DNA of 64,000 bases from NCBI GenBank assembly GCA_024697865.1, contig JAILSC010000009.1, positions 1-64,000 of the forward strand, in the 5' to 3' direction. Made by a program: the position numbers and the translations under genes. Shown one piece after another: positions 37,095 to 47,387 of the stretch. Source of the stretch: Candidatus Saccharimonadota bacterium. Lineage in GTDB: Bacteria; Patescibacteriota; Saccharimonadia; Saccharimonadales; Saccharimonadaceae. Position 1 is the stretch's first letter. Every line of letters starts with the position of its first letter. The notes beneath the pieces are model-generated. The model was given only the letters and a program-made list of their open reading frames with translations, had not been told where the DNA came from and searched no databases.

Positions 37095-37847
37095 ATGGCG
37101 AATCGGGAAAAATCTAACCAAGGCAAAAATAAAAACGGTGGATTAAAGGCTGGTCGACAAAAATTGAAAGCTAAGATGCTAAAATCTTACTACGGTAATC
37201 CGATGAAGGATATGAAATTGATCGCGATTACTGGAACGACAGGGAAGGTAGCGGTAGCTCATTATGTACACGAAATTCTAAGAGCTACGGGCGAACAAGT
37301 GGCGGTGCTAGCCAGCGACCAACCATTTAAAATAGGGATGCTACATAAATTCTTATCTGATGCCTGGAAAGCGGGGGCGAACTACGTAGTAGTCACAGTG
37401 CCAGCGGAAGCTTTGCGAGATAACGTATTCTACGGCTTGCCGGTAACCGTGGCAGCGATGACTGACTTTGCGACAGCTGGATTAAATGACATGGAGCCGG
37501 AAGAATACCTAGCGAATGAGAAAACCTTATTTGATATGAAGCCAGGAATCGTGATCTTGAACCATGATGATTTAAATTATGACACCTTTGCAGAATTCAA
37601 AGGTAAAGATAAGACTATCACCTTCGGACAAAGCAGCACGGATGTGAAAATCCTAAATTCTAAACTATACGCCAAAGGAACGGAAGCAACAGTTTCTTTG
37701 AACTCTGAAATCGTGACTTTAGCAACTTTCTTAGCCGGCGAAACAGCGGTTTCGTATATGGCCTGTGCGGCGGCAATTGCTTATGGATTAGGGATAAGCA
37801 CTAATCAAATTATAGATGGTATCGCCGAATATAATCCCGCAGGGTAA
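37095..37847 (+). CDS. Truncated Mur-ligase-like protein (central domain only)
   Basis: IAITGTTGKVAVAHYVHEILRATG, AMTDFATAGLNDMEPEEYLANEKTLF, VILNHDD; no C-terminal ligase domain. Confidence 0.65.
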   Translation: MANREKSNQGKNKNGGLKAGRQKLKAKMLKSYYGNPMKDMKLIAITGTTGKVAVAHYVHEILRATGEQVAVLASDQPFKIGMLHKFLSDAWKAGANYVVVTVPAEALRDNVFYGLPVTVAAMTDFATAGLNDMEPEEYLANEKTLFDMKPGIVILNHDDLNYDTFAEFKGKDKTITFGQSSTDVKILNSKLYAKGTEATVSLNSEIVTLATFLAGETAVSYMACAAAIAYGLGISTNQIIDGIAEYNPAG

Positions 37848-37850
37848 AAA

Positions 37851-37877
37851 AGAACCTCCCGAAGGAGGCTCTTTTTT
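37851..37877 (+). terminator. Terminator
   Basis: AGAACCTCC-CGAA-GGAGGCTCTTTTTT. Confidence 0.75.
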
Positions 37878-39168
37878 ATTGGAAGATTTGAATGGCCTGC
37901 AAACCTTGGTAGACTTCTTCTACTACATCCATCACTGGGCGAGAATCGGTTGGAGCAGTAATAGTAACATTGTCAGGGTAGGTAAATTTAAGGTCGGAAG
38001 TAAGTATATACAAATCGTTTTGTCCGGTTATTTTGAGCTCAGTAAGATGGTGATCGAAAAAGCCGTCAAATTTAGCAGAGAATTGTGGGAAATATCCTAG
38101 AGCAGCTTCTATGTTTTCGGCGGAAATAGCGACAGAATCATCTGCGATATTGGTACCATAACAAGTAGCAAGATCCTTGGCAAGTTTAGTGCTCGGTGCA
38201 GCGTTGAGGTAATTCGCAAATTTGGCCGCATCAAAACTGATATTATAGAATGAATCAGCGCCAGCGGTCATATTAATGAAAGGATTCTGGCTATAAAGCT
38301 CAGAAAATTCGCCCGAATAATTAGCTGGTTGACTTAGTACGTTGGCGGTACATTTGTAGGTCCCAGAGATATTATTGCGAGTGTCGGCTGGAATAGTTGC
38401 AAGCATTTCACTATCCAAAATATCATCAATAGAAATTTCGATCCATTGACCATCGATAGAGCTAATAATCTTGCCGATTTGTTCAAGGATTTCATCGACA
38501 GCCTGGCTGGTAGCAGTTTCAATGGCAGGGTCCACCGGAGCAATAGTCTGATCACCAGGCAAGAATTGATTCATAAGGGTAGCTTTAAGATTGTCGCGGA
38601 AAGCTCCGTCATAGAAATCTGATAAACCACTGGCCTCAAGATAAAGAACGCCATCATTGAGCATAACTTCGCCAAAGTCAATGGCGGGAGCGCTGGTGCC
38701 ATCGGCGAAATTAACATTGAGTGTAGCCGTAGTATTGTTGCTAAGACCAGAATATTTATCATCAAAATTAAGACTAATAGATTCTACGCCAAATTCTTCG
38801 CTATTTTGAAGAGCAAGATTAATTGAGCCGCTTACTTCTGTTTGTTTGGCATTGAGGAGATTATTGAAGGCACTGGCAAGAATGTTAGCGGGTTGATTAT
38901 TGATGAAATAGGCCGCAGCAAAGGCACCACCGCCGATAAGCAGCGCAACTAAGACACAAATAATAGCAAGCAGAGGTCCCTTTTTGCGTTTTTTCTTGAC
39001 GGGTTCGAAGACTACATTATCAGTAGCCGGAAGGCCAGTGGGCGGCGTAGGCACTGCATTGACTGACTCTTGAGCATTCGGTCCTAGATTAGGGTTAATA
39101 TTTGGGCCAGAGTTGGCCGAAGGCTGGCTAGCATTAATGCCTCCAGGCTGCGTTGGTTGATTGTCCAT
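37876..39168 (-). CDS. Membrane-anchored extracytoplasmic protein, unknown function
   Basis: Pro/Asn/Gln-rich cytoplasmic N-terminus, basic KKKRKKG, TM, long extracytoplasmic domain. Confidence 0.6.
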   Translation of the reverse strand: MDNQPTQPGGINASQPSANSGPNINPNLGPNAQESVNAVPTPPTGLPATDNVVFEPVKKKRKKGPLLAIICVLVALLIGGGAFAAAYFINNQPANILASAFNNLLNAKQTEVSGSINLALQNSEEFGVESISLNFDDKYSGLSNNTTATLNVNFADGTSAPAIDFGEVMLNDGVLYLEASGLSDFYDGAFRDNLKATLMNQFLPGDQTIAPVDPAIETATSQAVDEILEQIGKIISSIDGQWIEISIDDILDSEMLATIPADTRNNISGTYKCTANVLSQPANYSGEFSELYSQNPFINMTAGADSFYNISFDAAKFANYLNAAPSTKLAKDLATCYGTNIADDSVAISAENIEAALGYFPQFSAKFDGFFDHHLTELKITGQNDLYILTSDLKFTYPDNVTITAPTDSRPVMDVVEEVYQGLQAIQIFQ

Positions 39169-39209
39169 ATATAACTCCGCTTATGTTTACTTAGCTTGAT
39201 TATAACATA

Positions 39210-40454
39210 CTATTTAGACTGCTTTAATAATTTTTCAGCGACCTTAATGTCTTCAAAATCGTGAGGACCATCGGCGCGAAGAATGGTTTTTTCGTGGCCT
39301 TTACCTAAGATAAGCACGAGGTCACCCTTTTTAGCTTTTTTGAAAGCGAGTTTAATAGCCTGCTCACGGTCTAGCTCTTTGAAAAGATCTTTATTCATAA
39401 TTTTGCCATGTTTTTCAGCACCCTGGATAAAGGCGGCGGCGATTTTTTCGGGGTCTTCGTCGCGAGAATCATCTTCGGTAATGATAACGATATCAGAATT
39501 TTGAGCGAGAATAGCTCCGCGGATAGATCTAGTAGAAGGGTCCCGCCGACCTGCACCGCCGTGAATGGAAATAATCTTACCTTGGTGTCCGCGTACGGAA
39601 TCAAAAACTTCTTCTAAAGCATCTGGGGCATGAGCATAATCGACGATTACGGTAAAGGGTTGACCCATGTCAACAATATTCATACGTCCTTCAACACTGG
39701 CTAAGGTCTTAATGCCGACCTCGATTTGTTGATTGGTAAGACCAAGTTTTTGACCGACTAAAGCGGCGGCAAGAGAATTATAGACATTGAATTCGCCTGG
39801 AATCTGAGTTTCAATATTAAGGTCGTCGACCAAATATTTCACACCATTGACGCCGAGGTCGAGTTGCTTGGCGCGGTGTTCACCGTGCTTAATGCCATAG
39901 GTAGTATATTTTCGGGCGAGAGTTTTATAGTAACTAGTATTAGGATCGTCGGCATTTAAAATACTGAATTTAGCACGTTTGATCAGTTTACCCTTGGCGG
40001 CACGATAACGGGCAAAGGTTTTATGATAATCTAAATGTTCGTGGGTAAGGTTGGTGAAAACTGCTACTTCAATCGGAATACCTAGAGTACGAAATTCGGC
40101 CAAGGCATGAGAAGTGACTTCTAGTACAAGGAATTCGGCACCCTGATCAGCGATTTGACGAATACGTTGGTTGAGAGTAAAGGCATCAACGGTGGTCATA
40201 TGGCCAAGTTCGGGCTTTAAGGTTTTTACACCCCAGGCCACTGTAGTCATTAGACCGGTTTTATGGCCAGCATGATTTAACATATGCCAAATCATAAAAC
40301 TAGTAGTAGTTTTACCGTTGGTACCAGTAACCCCAATGACGCGAAGATTTTTACCGGGCCAATGATATTTGAGACCGGCAGCAACGGCTTGAGCGTAGTG
40401 GTAAGGTAAAACAGCCTCATTATAGAACGGTAGTTTTTCTAATAATTGCTTCAT
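39210..40454 (-). CDS. murE: UDP-N-acetylmuramyl-tripeptide synthetase-like Mur ligase
   Basis: VIGVTGTNGKTTTSFMIWHML, EVTSHALAEFR, FTNLTHEHLDYHKTF, DYAHAPDALEEVF, GKGHEKTI. Confidence 0.88.
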   Translation of the reverse strand: MKQLLEKLPFYNEAVLPYHYAQAVAAGLKYHWPGKNLRVIGVTGTNGKTTTSFMIWHMLNHAGHKTGLMTTVAWGVKTLKPELGHMTTVDAFTLNQRIRQIADQGAEFLVLEVTSHALAEFRTLGIPIEVAVFTNLTHEHLDYHKTFARYRAAKGKLIKRAKFSILNADDPNTSYYKTLARKYTTYGIKHGEHRAKQLDLGVNGVKYLVDDLNIETQIPGEFNVYNSLAAALVGQKLGLTNQQIEVGIKTLASVEGRMNIVDMGQPFTVIVDYAHAPDALEEVFDSVRGHQGKIISIHGGAGRRDPSTRSIRGAILAQNSDIVIITEDDSRDEDPEKIAAAFIQGAEKHGKIMNKDLFKELDREQAIKLAFKKAKKGDLVLILGKGHEKTILRADGPHDFEDIKVAEKLLKQSK

Positions 40455-40463
40455 AAGACTATT

Positions 40464-41696
40464 TTATCGATAATGTTTGAGGGAGTCAATTGGGTTCTTG
40501 GTAGCAGCTTTCAGGGCTGGATAAATGCCAAAAAGAATTCCAACAATTAATGTGGTAAGAAAAGTAATAAGTAAGATTTCCCAACTGATATATGGGGCAA
40601 ACGGAGTAATGGTTGAGATGATGAAGGCCAAGAAATAACCTAGAGCTAACCCTAAAATACCACCAAGCAAAGAAAGAATCAAAGCCTCGAAAATAAACTG
40701 CATCAAGATATTGCGACTTGAGGCTCCAACAGCCTTACGCACACCAATTTCATGATTACGCTCTGAAACTGAGACCAACATAATATTCATGACACCGATG
40801 CCACCAACGATTAGCGAGATCGCTGCAACTAAAGTAAGCATTCCGGAAACAATCATAAAGAGCGAACTGGCGGGGTGAGTAATTTGATCGCCATAGGCGA
40901 CGGAAAAGTTTTGGTCGCCAAGATTTTGATTAATGAGTGCCTTTTCAACATCGCTGGAAATTTGAGGAAGGGAATCGGTATTAGTGGCTTTAATATTAAT
41001 TTGCTGAATTTGAGTGGAACCAGTGATTTTGTCTAAAGCTTCAGCATCCATAATTAAAGTGTTATCAAAATCAATGTTGTCAAAATTGATAGATTTGTTG
41101 ACTTCGTCAAGTACTCCAACAACCATGAATTTCTCACCCATAATGGTAACCATCTGACCAACAGTGCTATTAATCGTATTAAATAAAGCTAAAGAAAGAG
41201 TGTGACCAAGAACCACAGAATGATCTTTATTCTGATCGTTCATGAAAGACCCATGACGAAGAGTAAATGGCTCAACTTTCAGAAAATCCGAATTAGTGCC
41301 AAGAACTGGGACGGAAGAGAAAGTATTTTTATCAGAGGTAACGGTGTTGGTGGAAATAGCGACAGGAGCCACAGCGGAGACACCCTCGACTTGGGAAATT
41401 ACTTTTACATCACCTAGAGATAGGCTGGATTTCTGAAAAGAATTAGCAGAAGTGAGCTCTTCGATAATACCGGTCATAGCGTCCTTAGAAGTACTAGGGC
41501 GAACAACAATGAGGTCGGCGCCAATTTCGTTAACTTCGTTTTTAACTAAAGTAGAGATACTACCCATAAGAGAAAGAATCAAAATAATACTAGCCACACC
41601 AATAGCAATACCGAGACAGGTAAGGAAAGAGCGGGTGCGATTTTCCTTGATGGCGGTTCTAGCTAATTTGTAATGAGTTCTAAGTAGTAAGGGCAT
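40464..41696 (-). CDS. MacB-type ABC transporter permease
   Basis: TAIKENRTRSFLTCLGIAIGVASII; GGIGVMNIMLVSVSERNHEIGVRKAVGAS. Confidence 0.9.
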   Translation of the reverse strand: MPLLLRTHYKLARTAIKENRTRSFLTCLGIAIGVASIILILSLMGSISTLVKNEVNEIGADLIVVRPSTSKDAMTGIIEELTSANSFQKSSLSLGDVKVISQVEGVSAVAPVAISTNTVTSDKNTFSSVPVLGTNSDFLKVEPFTLRHGSFMNDQNKDHSVVLGHTLSLALFNTINSTVGQMVTIMGEKFMVVGVLDEVNKSINFDNIDFDNTLIMDAEALDKITGSTQIQQINIKATNTDSLPQISSDVEKALINQNLGDQNFSVAYGDQITHPASSLFMIVSGMLTLVAAISLIVGGIGVMNIMLVSVSERNHEIGVRKAVGASSRNILMQFIFEALILSLLGGILGLALGYFLAFIISTITPFAPYISWEILLITFLTTLIVGILFGIYPALKAATKNPIDSLKHYR

Positions 41697-42592
41697 TATT
41701 TTTTCCTCCGAGAATTTTGAGTTTTGGATTTAGTAGCTTTGGTGGATTTAGCCTTAGTCTTAGATTTAGTATTCTTAGACTTTGGGGAATTTTTAGGTTT
41801 AGGAAGCTCGATAGTGGCCTCAACTTCGGCCTTTTCGGCGACTTTTTTCTCTTTACGTTTTTTGAAGCGAACACTGATAGGCTGAGGCAGGTTAGCGTCG
41901 GCAACCGTCTTAATGTCGGTATCGATTTGACCGTCTAACATATTAATGACACGAGTAGCGTAAGCTGTAAGGGCCGGATTATGGGTAACCATAATGATCG
42001 TGTTGCCTTCTTCATGAATAGCTTTAAGCTCTTCCATCACGACATGAGAACTACGAGAATCAAGATTACCAGTGGGTTCATCAGCAAGGATGATTTCAGG
42101 GCTACCGACAATAGCTCTGGCGATAGCTACACGTTGTTGTTGGCCACCAGAAAGTTGGTGAGGATAATAGTATTCACGTTCCTGAAGATGGAATCTAGCG
42201 AGCGCCCGAGAAGCCTGTTTTAGGCGAGAAGTCTTAGAGTAACCGGTGTAGACAAGAGGTAGGGCAACGTTTTCGATAATGGGTAAATCTTCGATAAGGT
42301 TAAAATTTTGAAAAACAAAACCTATTTTCTTGGCGCGAAGTTTAGCTTGACGATTAGCAGAAATACTAGCCACATCTTCGCCATTTAAAATATAATTCCC
42401 CCTAGTAGCGCGATCTAGGAGGCCGATAATGTCGAGTAAAGTGGTTTTACCGCAGCCAGAAGGACCCATAATCATAATAAATTCGCCGCGCTTGATTTCG
42501 AGGTCGAAATCTTTAAGGGCGAGAGTTTCGGTATCACCATAGCCGTAACGCTTAGTGAGGCCTTTTAGTTCGATCAAGGTATTTTCGCTCAT
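41696..42592 (-). CDS. MacB/LolD-type ABC transporter ATP-binding protein with Lys-rich C-terminal tail
   Basis: [48 protein letters not shown]-terminal [28 protein letters not shown]. Confidence 0.92.
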   Translation of the reverse strand: MSENTLIELKGLTKRYGYGDTETLALKDFDLEIKRGEFIMIMGPSGCGKTTLLDIIGLLDRATRGNYILNGEDVASISANRQAKLRAKKIGFVFQNFNLIEDLPIIENVALPLVYTGYSKTSRLKQASRALARFHLQEREYYYPHQLSGGQQQRVAIARAIVGSPEIILADEPTGNLDSRSSHVVMEELKAIHEEGNTIIMVTHNPALTAYATRVINMLDGQIDTDIKTVADANLPQPISVRFKKRKEKKVAEKAEVEATIELPKPKNSPKSKNTKSKTKAKSTKATKSKTQNSRRKK

Positions 42593-42702
42593 TTTTTTAA
42601 TTACTCTTATGATTATTAGTCCTAATAAAGTAGCCTAGCGGGTGGCTGGCTACTTAGTTGATTATATTATATCATATTATTTAGAATCGCGAGAAGGAAA
42701 AT

Positions 42703-42729
42703 GGCGGAAAGGACAGGATATTAATCCTA
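42703..42729 (-). repeat. Duplicated tRNA-Ser(GGA) 3' tail with hairpin
   Basis: TGGCGGAAAGGACAGGAT at 42703-42720 identical to 42875-42892; AGGAT-N4-ATCCT hairpin at 42716-42729. Confidence 0.9.
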
Positions 42730-42738
42730 GAGCTTTAA

Positions 42739-42860
42739 GACCGATAAACAAGAAACAGCAGAAACTTCGTTTCTGCACATCCCTCAAAGTTAATAAAAAT
42801 ATGAGAGCAAGCTCTCAATTTTTATATCTTTTCGGTCTGCCAGAAAGGCTACGCCTTTCT
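42739..42860 (-). repeat. Cluster of palindromes between tRNA-Ser(GGA) and its tail
   Basis: GCAGAAAC-TTC-GTTTCTGC (42759-42777), TGAGAGC-AA-GCTCTCA (42803-42818), AGAAAGGC-TAC-GCCTTTCT (42842-42860); the first two enclosed by AGACCGA (42739-42745)/TCGGTCT (42833-42839). Confidence 0.85.
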
Positions 42861-42874
42861 GCTACTTCTTTGCT

Positions 42875-42964
42875 TGGCGGAAAGGACAGGATTCGAACCT
42901 GCGAAGGGCGTGAACCCTTACACGCTTTCCAAGCGTGCGCCTTAAACCACTCGGCCACCTTTCC
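42875..42964 (-). tRNA. tRNA-Ser(GGA), CCA encoded
   Basis: GGAAAGG/CCTTTCC acceptor, anticodon stem CACGC-TTGGAAA-GCGTG, long variable arm, GCCA. Confidence 0.93.
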
Positions 42965-43014
42965 GCGTTGTTAATATCTTAGCACGAAATAGCGAAAAAT
43001 AGAAGGGGTGACAA

Positions 43015-44166
43015 CTAAGACAGAACTACAAGATTTTCAATATGAGGAGTATGAGGAAAGAAATTAAAGGTCTTGACCGTATCAATTTGGTATTTAGATA
43101 ATAATAATTTTACGTCTCTGGCCTGAGTGGCGGGGTTACAAGAAAGATAGATAATTTTTGAGGGCCTAGTTTTTAATAATTTCTCGATTAATTTAGCGTC
43201 ACAACCAGCGCGAGGGGGGTCCAAAATAACCGTTTGTTCGGGGTTGATGTAGTCTAATACTTCTTCAGATTTGGACAGAATCGGTGAAAAAGTTCCATTT
43301 ATTCTTTTACAATTTTCAGTCATCTCTTTAAAAGCGGATTTATCTACTTCGACAAGAGTGAGGTGTTGGTCACGGGCAACGGAAAGACCAATAGTGCCGA
43401 CACCGGCATAAAGATCAAGAACTTCCTTAGTAGTAATGTGTTTTTTAATTTCCTGAAGGGCAAATTCGTAAACCGGGAGATTGATCTGAAAAAAGCCGTT
43501 GGGTGAATAAGAATATTCGTGTCCCAAAATAACATCGGTAAGAGGCTTAAATTCGGGATGAGGTTTATGATTTTCATAAAGTCCGCCAGAGACTTGACCT
43601 TGCTTGTTGCAGCGAAGAAGTAGGGATTGATATTTGCGAGCTTGTTCACCACGAGCATTAAGATCGGCGATAATTTCTTGGGCACGAACAAAAAGCTCTG
43701 GGCGCTCAATACTAGATTTTTTAATGGGGATTTTACGATGAGAACCACGTTGGTGAAAAGCGAGATCAATTTGATTAGTGGTGTGATTCCAATAGAGAGC
43801 ATATTCCATTTTATTACGATAGTGATATTCTTGATGATCAGTGAAGATCTCAGGTATTTCAATATCGATGCCGTGTTCACGAAAAATTTCAACTACCAGA
43901 GCTTGCTTTTGTTGCAATTCATACTCATAATTCATAATTTGCCAAGGAGAAGTCGAAAGGAAACATGGGTCATGCGGAGTCACGCGATGAGGAGAAGGAT
44001 TCTCTATCTTAGTGGCGATAGCTTCAGAATAATGAGATTTTTGTTTAGTGATTTCATATTCAATTACTAATTCTCCTGGGAGAACATTCCAGAAAAAAAG
44101 CTTACGACCATCATAGTCAGTACCAAGCCCCATACCGCCAGGAATGATTTTATCCACTCTAATCAT
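43015..44166 (-). CDS. 23S rRNA (uracil-5-)-methyltransferase, RlmD/TrmA family
   Basis: VLDLYAGVGTIGLSVA, VILDPPRAGCDAKLIEKLL, IIYLSCNPATQARD. Confidence 0.9.
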   Translation of the reverse strand: MIRVDKIIPGGMGLGTDYDGRKLFFWNVLPGELVIEYEITKQKSHYSEAIATKIENPSPHRVTPHDPCFLSTSPWQIMNYEYELQQKQALVVEIFREHGIDIEIPEIFTDHQEYHYRNKMEYALYWNHTTNQIDLAFHQRGSHRKIPIKKSSIERPELFVRAQEIIADLNARGEQARKYQSLLLRCNKQGQVSGGLYENHKPHPEFKPLTDVILGHEYSYSPNGFFQINLPVYEFALQEIKKHITTKEVLDLYAGVGTIGLSVARDQHLTLVEVDKSAFKEMTENCKRINGTFSPILSKSEEVLDYINPEQTVILDPPRAGCDAKLIEKLLKTRPSKIIYLSCNPATQARDVKLLLSKYQIDTVKTFNFFPHTPHIENLVVLS

Positions 44167-44205
44167 ATTGGTATTATACCAAAAATATGTTATAATTTAA
44201 ATAAG

Positions 44206-46380
44206 ATGACAGCAGAGGAAATACTGAGGTCTAGTGAAAGGTCTGCATTAAACGAAAACCAGATTATTTCGCGCGTGACAGGGAAGGATATAACGATTCG
44301 GAAGAAGGGAAAATTCAAAACCTTCGGAGCGATGGGATTAATTACGCTAGCCTTAATAGTAGCAGCGGTATTATTTAGTTCTGGAAATTTAATTCCATCA
44401 GCTATTTCAGAGAGATTAATTGAAGAAACCGATGTGCAATATGCTGATGCAGTGGAAAGTAAAAAACTCGTATTTCAACAAGCTCTAAAAAATGGAGATT
44501 TGCCAGAAAACACAATAGCGATTCTGAAGCAAAACGGAGTGGAAGTTGAAAAAACTGAAAATGGCGAAATGCTACTTAAAATTAAAGATAAAACCGTAAC
44601 AGCGGATAATTTTATTGATGAGGTAGGAGCGAATGTAGATTTGTACAATGCCTTTAACAAGGCAACTTATCAGAGAGCGGCATATTATTATGATGATGCT
44701 GCAAAAAAGGTGTTTCAAAAAATTGGCACCACACGAAACAACTATACGAGTGAGTCGGATTTCGATCAAGTAATGGATGCTTTAGTAGGAAATGGAAGTA
44801 ATGTAGATGTAAACAATGTTGCAACAGTAGAAGATGGCGAAGATACCAGCTATAAAAAGTTGGGTACAGCGGCAAAATCCAGTAATGGAGCGACTGGTTT
44901 TATTAGTGAAGTAGCGAGCCAAAACACGGCTACTTCTGGTATAGAAGCGACTTTAAACTCGGCCGATGCCTTAAAAGTAGCAGATACAATTTCAAAAGAA
45001 CAAAGGTCAGAATTATTCTTCTTAACTTTTATGGAAAATATTAGTAAGATGAAGGCGGGAGAAGGAAATGAGTCAAAAATTCATGAAGCGATGAATTATT
45101 TATACGAAAGTCAGGAATCTGAAGTAGTAGACGTGAAGACTGGGAAAACGATAATCACGAAAGGCACAGCACTGGAATCCCCAAGCCTTTACGCAATATT
45201 ATCTGGAAATAAAGTAGATATGGAGGCGGTAGGAAATTATTCTTCGGATAGAATTTTAAAAACCACAGAAAACCAGTTAGGAGTAACTAGTGGAGCCAAC
45301 GCGATTACTGGGACTATAGCTTCAGCTAGTGAGGGAATAAAAGGTATGATCGGGCGACTTTTAGGCCTAGAGGGCGAGGCGGCCTCAGCGGATACCCTAA
45401 GTGTAGTAAACAAAACTGTGGATAGCTCACTAGTAAACAATTCCTACGAAACAATCAAAGGGGTAAATGCGGGTGAATTTTTAGTAGAAGGGGCAGTAAA
45501 TGTGGGCAAGGAACTAGCCAAAGCAAGTGGGGCTACGGCGGGAGATGCGGCAGCAGTAGCCAAATATGCTAGATTAAATTCAGCAGTATTAGCGATGGAC
45601 GCGGCGGCAGATAGAGTTAATAGGAGCCCATTTGATGCAACCTCTAAAAATACTTTTCTAGGGTCAATTATTTACAAATTAGCAGTAACAAGCGCCAAAA
45701 CAGCTAAGAGTCCTTTACTTTCCGGAATAAAAACTGTAGCTAGTACTATAAGCAACGCAGTGGGGGGAGGATTAGTAAATAGTTACGCAGATGGAGCGGA
45801 GGGGTATTTAACAGAGTTTGGAGACTGTGAAACTTATGGAACGATCGGGGCAGTGGGTTCAGCTCAATGTGCAGAAGTGGCAACCTTTGATCCTTCCACT
45901 CTTGATAATACTTTTGATGATCCTGGATTTATTGAATTTGTTAATAATAACACAACTCTTAGCGCTTCCGGCAAACGAACAGTTAATCAGAATTCAATAT
46001 TAGCGAATTTTATCCTGTATAATAATGAGCGAATAACACCATTAGGGGTGACTGATGGTGGAATTTTGAATTCCTTATCACTGGGTTCTTCCTCAGTATC
46101 GTTCGTATCAAATATCTTAGGAATGATCGAAAACTTCTTGGGGGCATCAGAAATTAATAAAAATATTGCAACTGGAGAAGAATATGTGAATTCTACGGCA
46201 AATCCAAGCTGGGATAACTATAAATATGCTCAAAGGTATGTTTCGCTAGCTAGGGCGACGGATTCATTACGGCAATACGCTGGTGGATCTACGGCTTATA
46301 ATGATATTTTTGGGTTTGAAGGTGATGAAAATCCGGTAATCGCCTTCATTGAAAAACATAGCTCTATAGCAAATAAGTAA
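44206..46380 (+). CDS. Large single-TM protein of unknown function
   Basis: 724 aa; TM helix near residue 50, then Ala/Ser/Asn-rich extracytoplasmic region. Confidence 0.65.
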   Translation: MTAEEILRSSERSALNENQIISRVTGKDITIRKKGKFKTFGAMGLITLALIVAAVLFSSGNLIPSAISERLIEETDVQYADAVESKKLVFQQALKNGDLPENTIAILKQNGVEVEKTENGEMLLKIKDKTVTADNFIDEVGANVDLYNAFNKATYQRAAYYYDDAAKKVFQKIGTTRNNYTSESDFDQVMDALVGNGSNVDVNNVATVEDGEDTSYKKLGTAAKSSNGATGFISEVASQNTATSGIEATLNSADALKVADTISKEQRSELFFLTFMENISKMKAGEGNESKIHEAMNYLYESQESEVVDVKTGKTIITKGTALESPSLYAILSGNKVDMEAVGNYSSDRILKTTENQLGVTSGANAITGTIASASEGIKGMIGRLLGLEGEAASADTLSVVNKTVDSSLVNNSYETIKGVNAGEFLVEGAVNVGKELAKASGATAGDAAAVAKYARLNSAVLAMDAAADRVNRSPFDATSKNTFLGSIIYKLAVTSAKTAKSPLLSGIKTVASTISNAVGGGLVNSYADGAEGYLTEFGDCETYGTIGAVGSAQCAEVATFDPSTLDNTFDDPGFIEFVNNNTTLSASGKRTVNQNSILANFILYNNERITPLGVTDGGILNSLSLGSSSVSFVSNILGMIENFLGASEINKNIATGEEYVNSTANPSWDNYKYAQRYVSLARATDSLRQYAGGSTAYNDIFGFEGDENPVIAFIEKHSSIANK

Positions 46381-46391
46381 AGTAGACCACT

Positions 46392-47387
46392 TTATATTTC
46401 CTCTACACTAGTGATGATCACCTGGTTATCCTTGAAATTATCAACTAGGCATTGGCGACGGGTGGTGTCGAGTTCAGAAAAAACATCATCAAGAAGAATC
46501 AGGGGCTTAAGCCTTAAATTTGTTTCAATGAGTTTAGCTTCGATAAATTTTAGAGCTAAAATAATAGAACGAGTTTCGCCACGCGAAGCAGAACCATCGG
46601 CTAGTTTACCATTAAATTCAAAAATATAATCATCACGATGAATACCAAAACTAGTGTGGCCAAGAATTTGATCACGAGCGAAATTTTGTTCGAGAGTGGC
46701 GAGATATTTCTGTTCAGACTGTTCAAGAGAATCACTCTGGTAAATAATTTCTATTTGATCAGAATTTTTAGCGATGGAATAATAAGTAGGGGTAAGTTCA
46801 AGATTAATTTTTCGAATTAATTGTTGACGAGTCTGACAGAGTAGAGTACCGTATTTAGCTAAGAGTAAATTCCAAGAGAATACCGAGTCGGAACTATTAT
46901 GATCTTGTTTTAGAATTTCGTTACGTTGCTTTAAAGCCTTTTTATACTTACTAAGGTTTACGGAGTAATTTTCGTCCAATTCAGAGAAAATACGATCAAA
47001 ATAGTCACGTCGGCGACTGGGTGCATGGCTAATTAAATTAAGGTCGGAAGGGAGAAAGAGGACTACCGGATATTTACTTTTAAGGGGAAGGCGTTTAGTT
47101 TTTTTATCTAGAATGTGAAAAGTTTTAGTTTTGCCATCATAAGTAGCGGCAGCAGATTCACCGTTTTCGTAAACTAATTCAATACGATAAAATTCGGTAC
47201 CATGCTTAAGGATCTCTGGATCAGTAGCACGAAAACTTTTGCCACGAGTAAGGATGTAAATGGCCTCTAAAACTGAAGTTTTACCGCAGCCATTTTCACC
47301 TAGAATAAGCGAGGTTTTATCCTGGCATTCAAGAAAATACTGGGCATGATTACGAAAATTAGTTAATTTAATAGATTTAATAATCAT
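46392..47387 (-). CDS. recF: DNA replication and repair protein RecF
   Basis: LTNFRNHAQYFLE, LGENGCGKTSVLEAIYILTRGKSFR, PSRRRDYFDRI, LILLDDVFSELD. Confidence 0.93.
   Translation of the reverse strand: MIIKSIKLTNFRNHAQYFLECQDKTSLILGENGCGKTSVLEAIYILTRGKSFRATDPEILKHGTEFYRIELVYENGESAAATYDGKTKTFHILDKKTKRLPLKSKYPVVLFLPSDLNLISHAPSRRRDYFDRIFSELDENYSVNLSKYKKALKQRNEILKQDHNSSDSVFSWNLLLAKYGTLLCQTRQQLIRKINLELTPTYYSIAKNSDQIEIIYQSDSLEQSEQKYLATLEQNFARDQILGHTSFGIHRDDYIFEFNGKLADGSASRGETRSIILALKFIEAKLIETNLRLKPLILLDDVFSELDTTRRQCLVDNFKDNQVIITSVEEI

Noticed and set aside
42642-42974. Plus-strand 110-aa ORF
   Set aside because: Antisense to tRNA-Ser(GGA), its tail and the palindromic linker; no protein-family signal.
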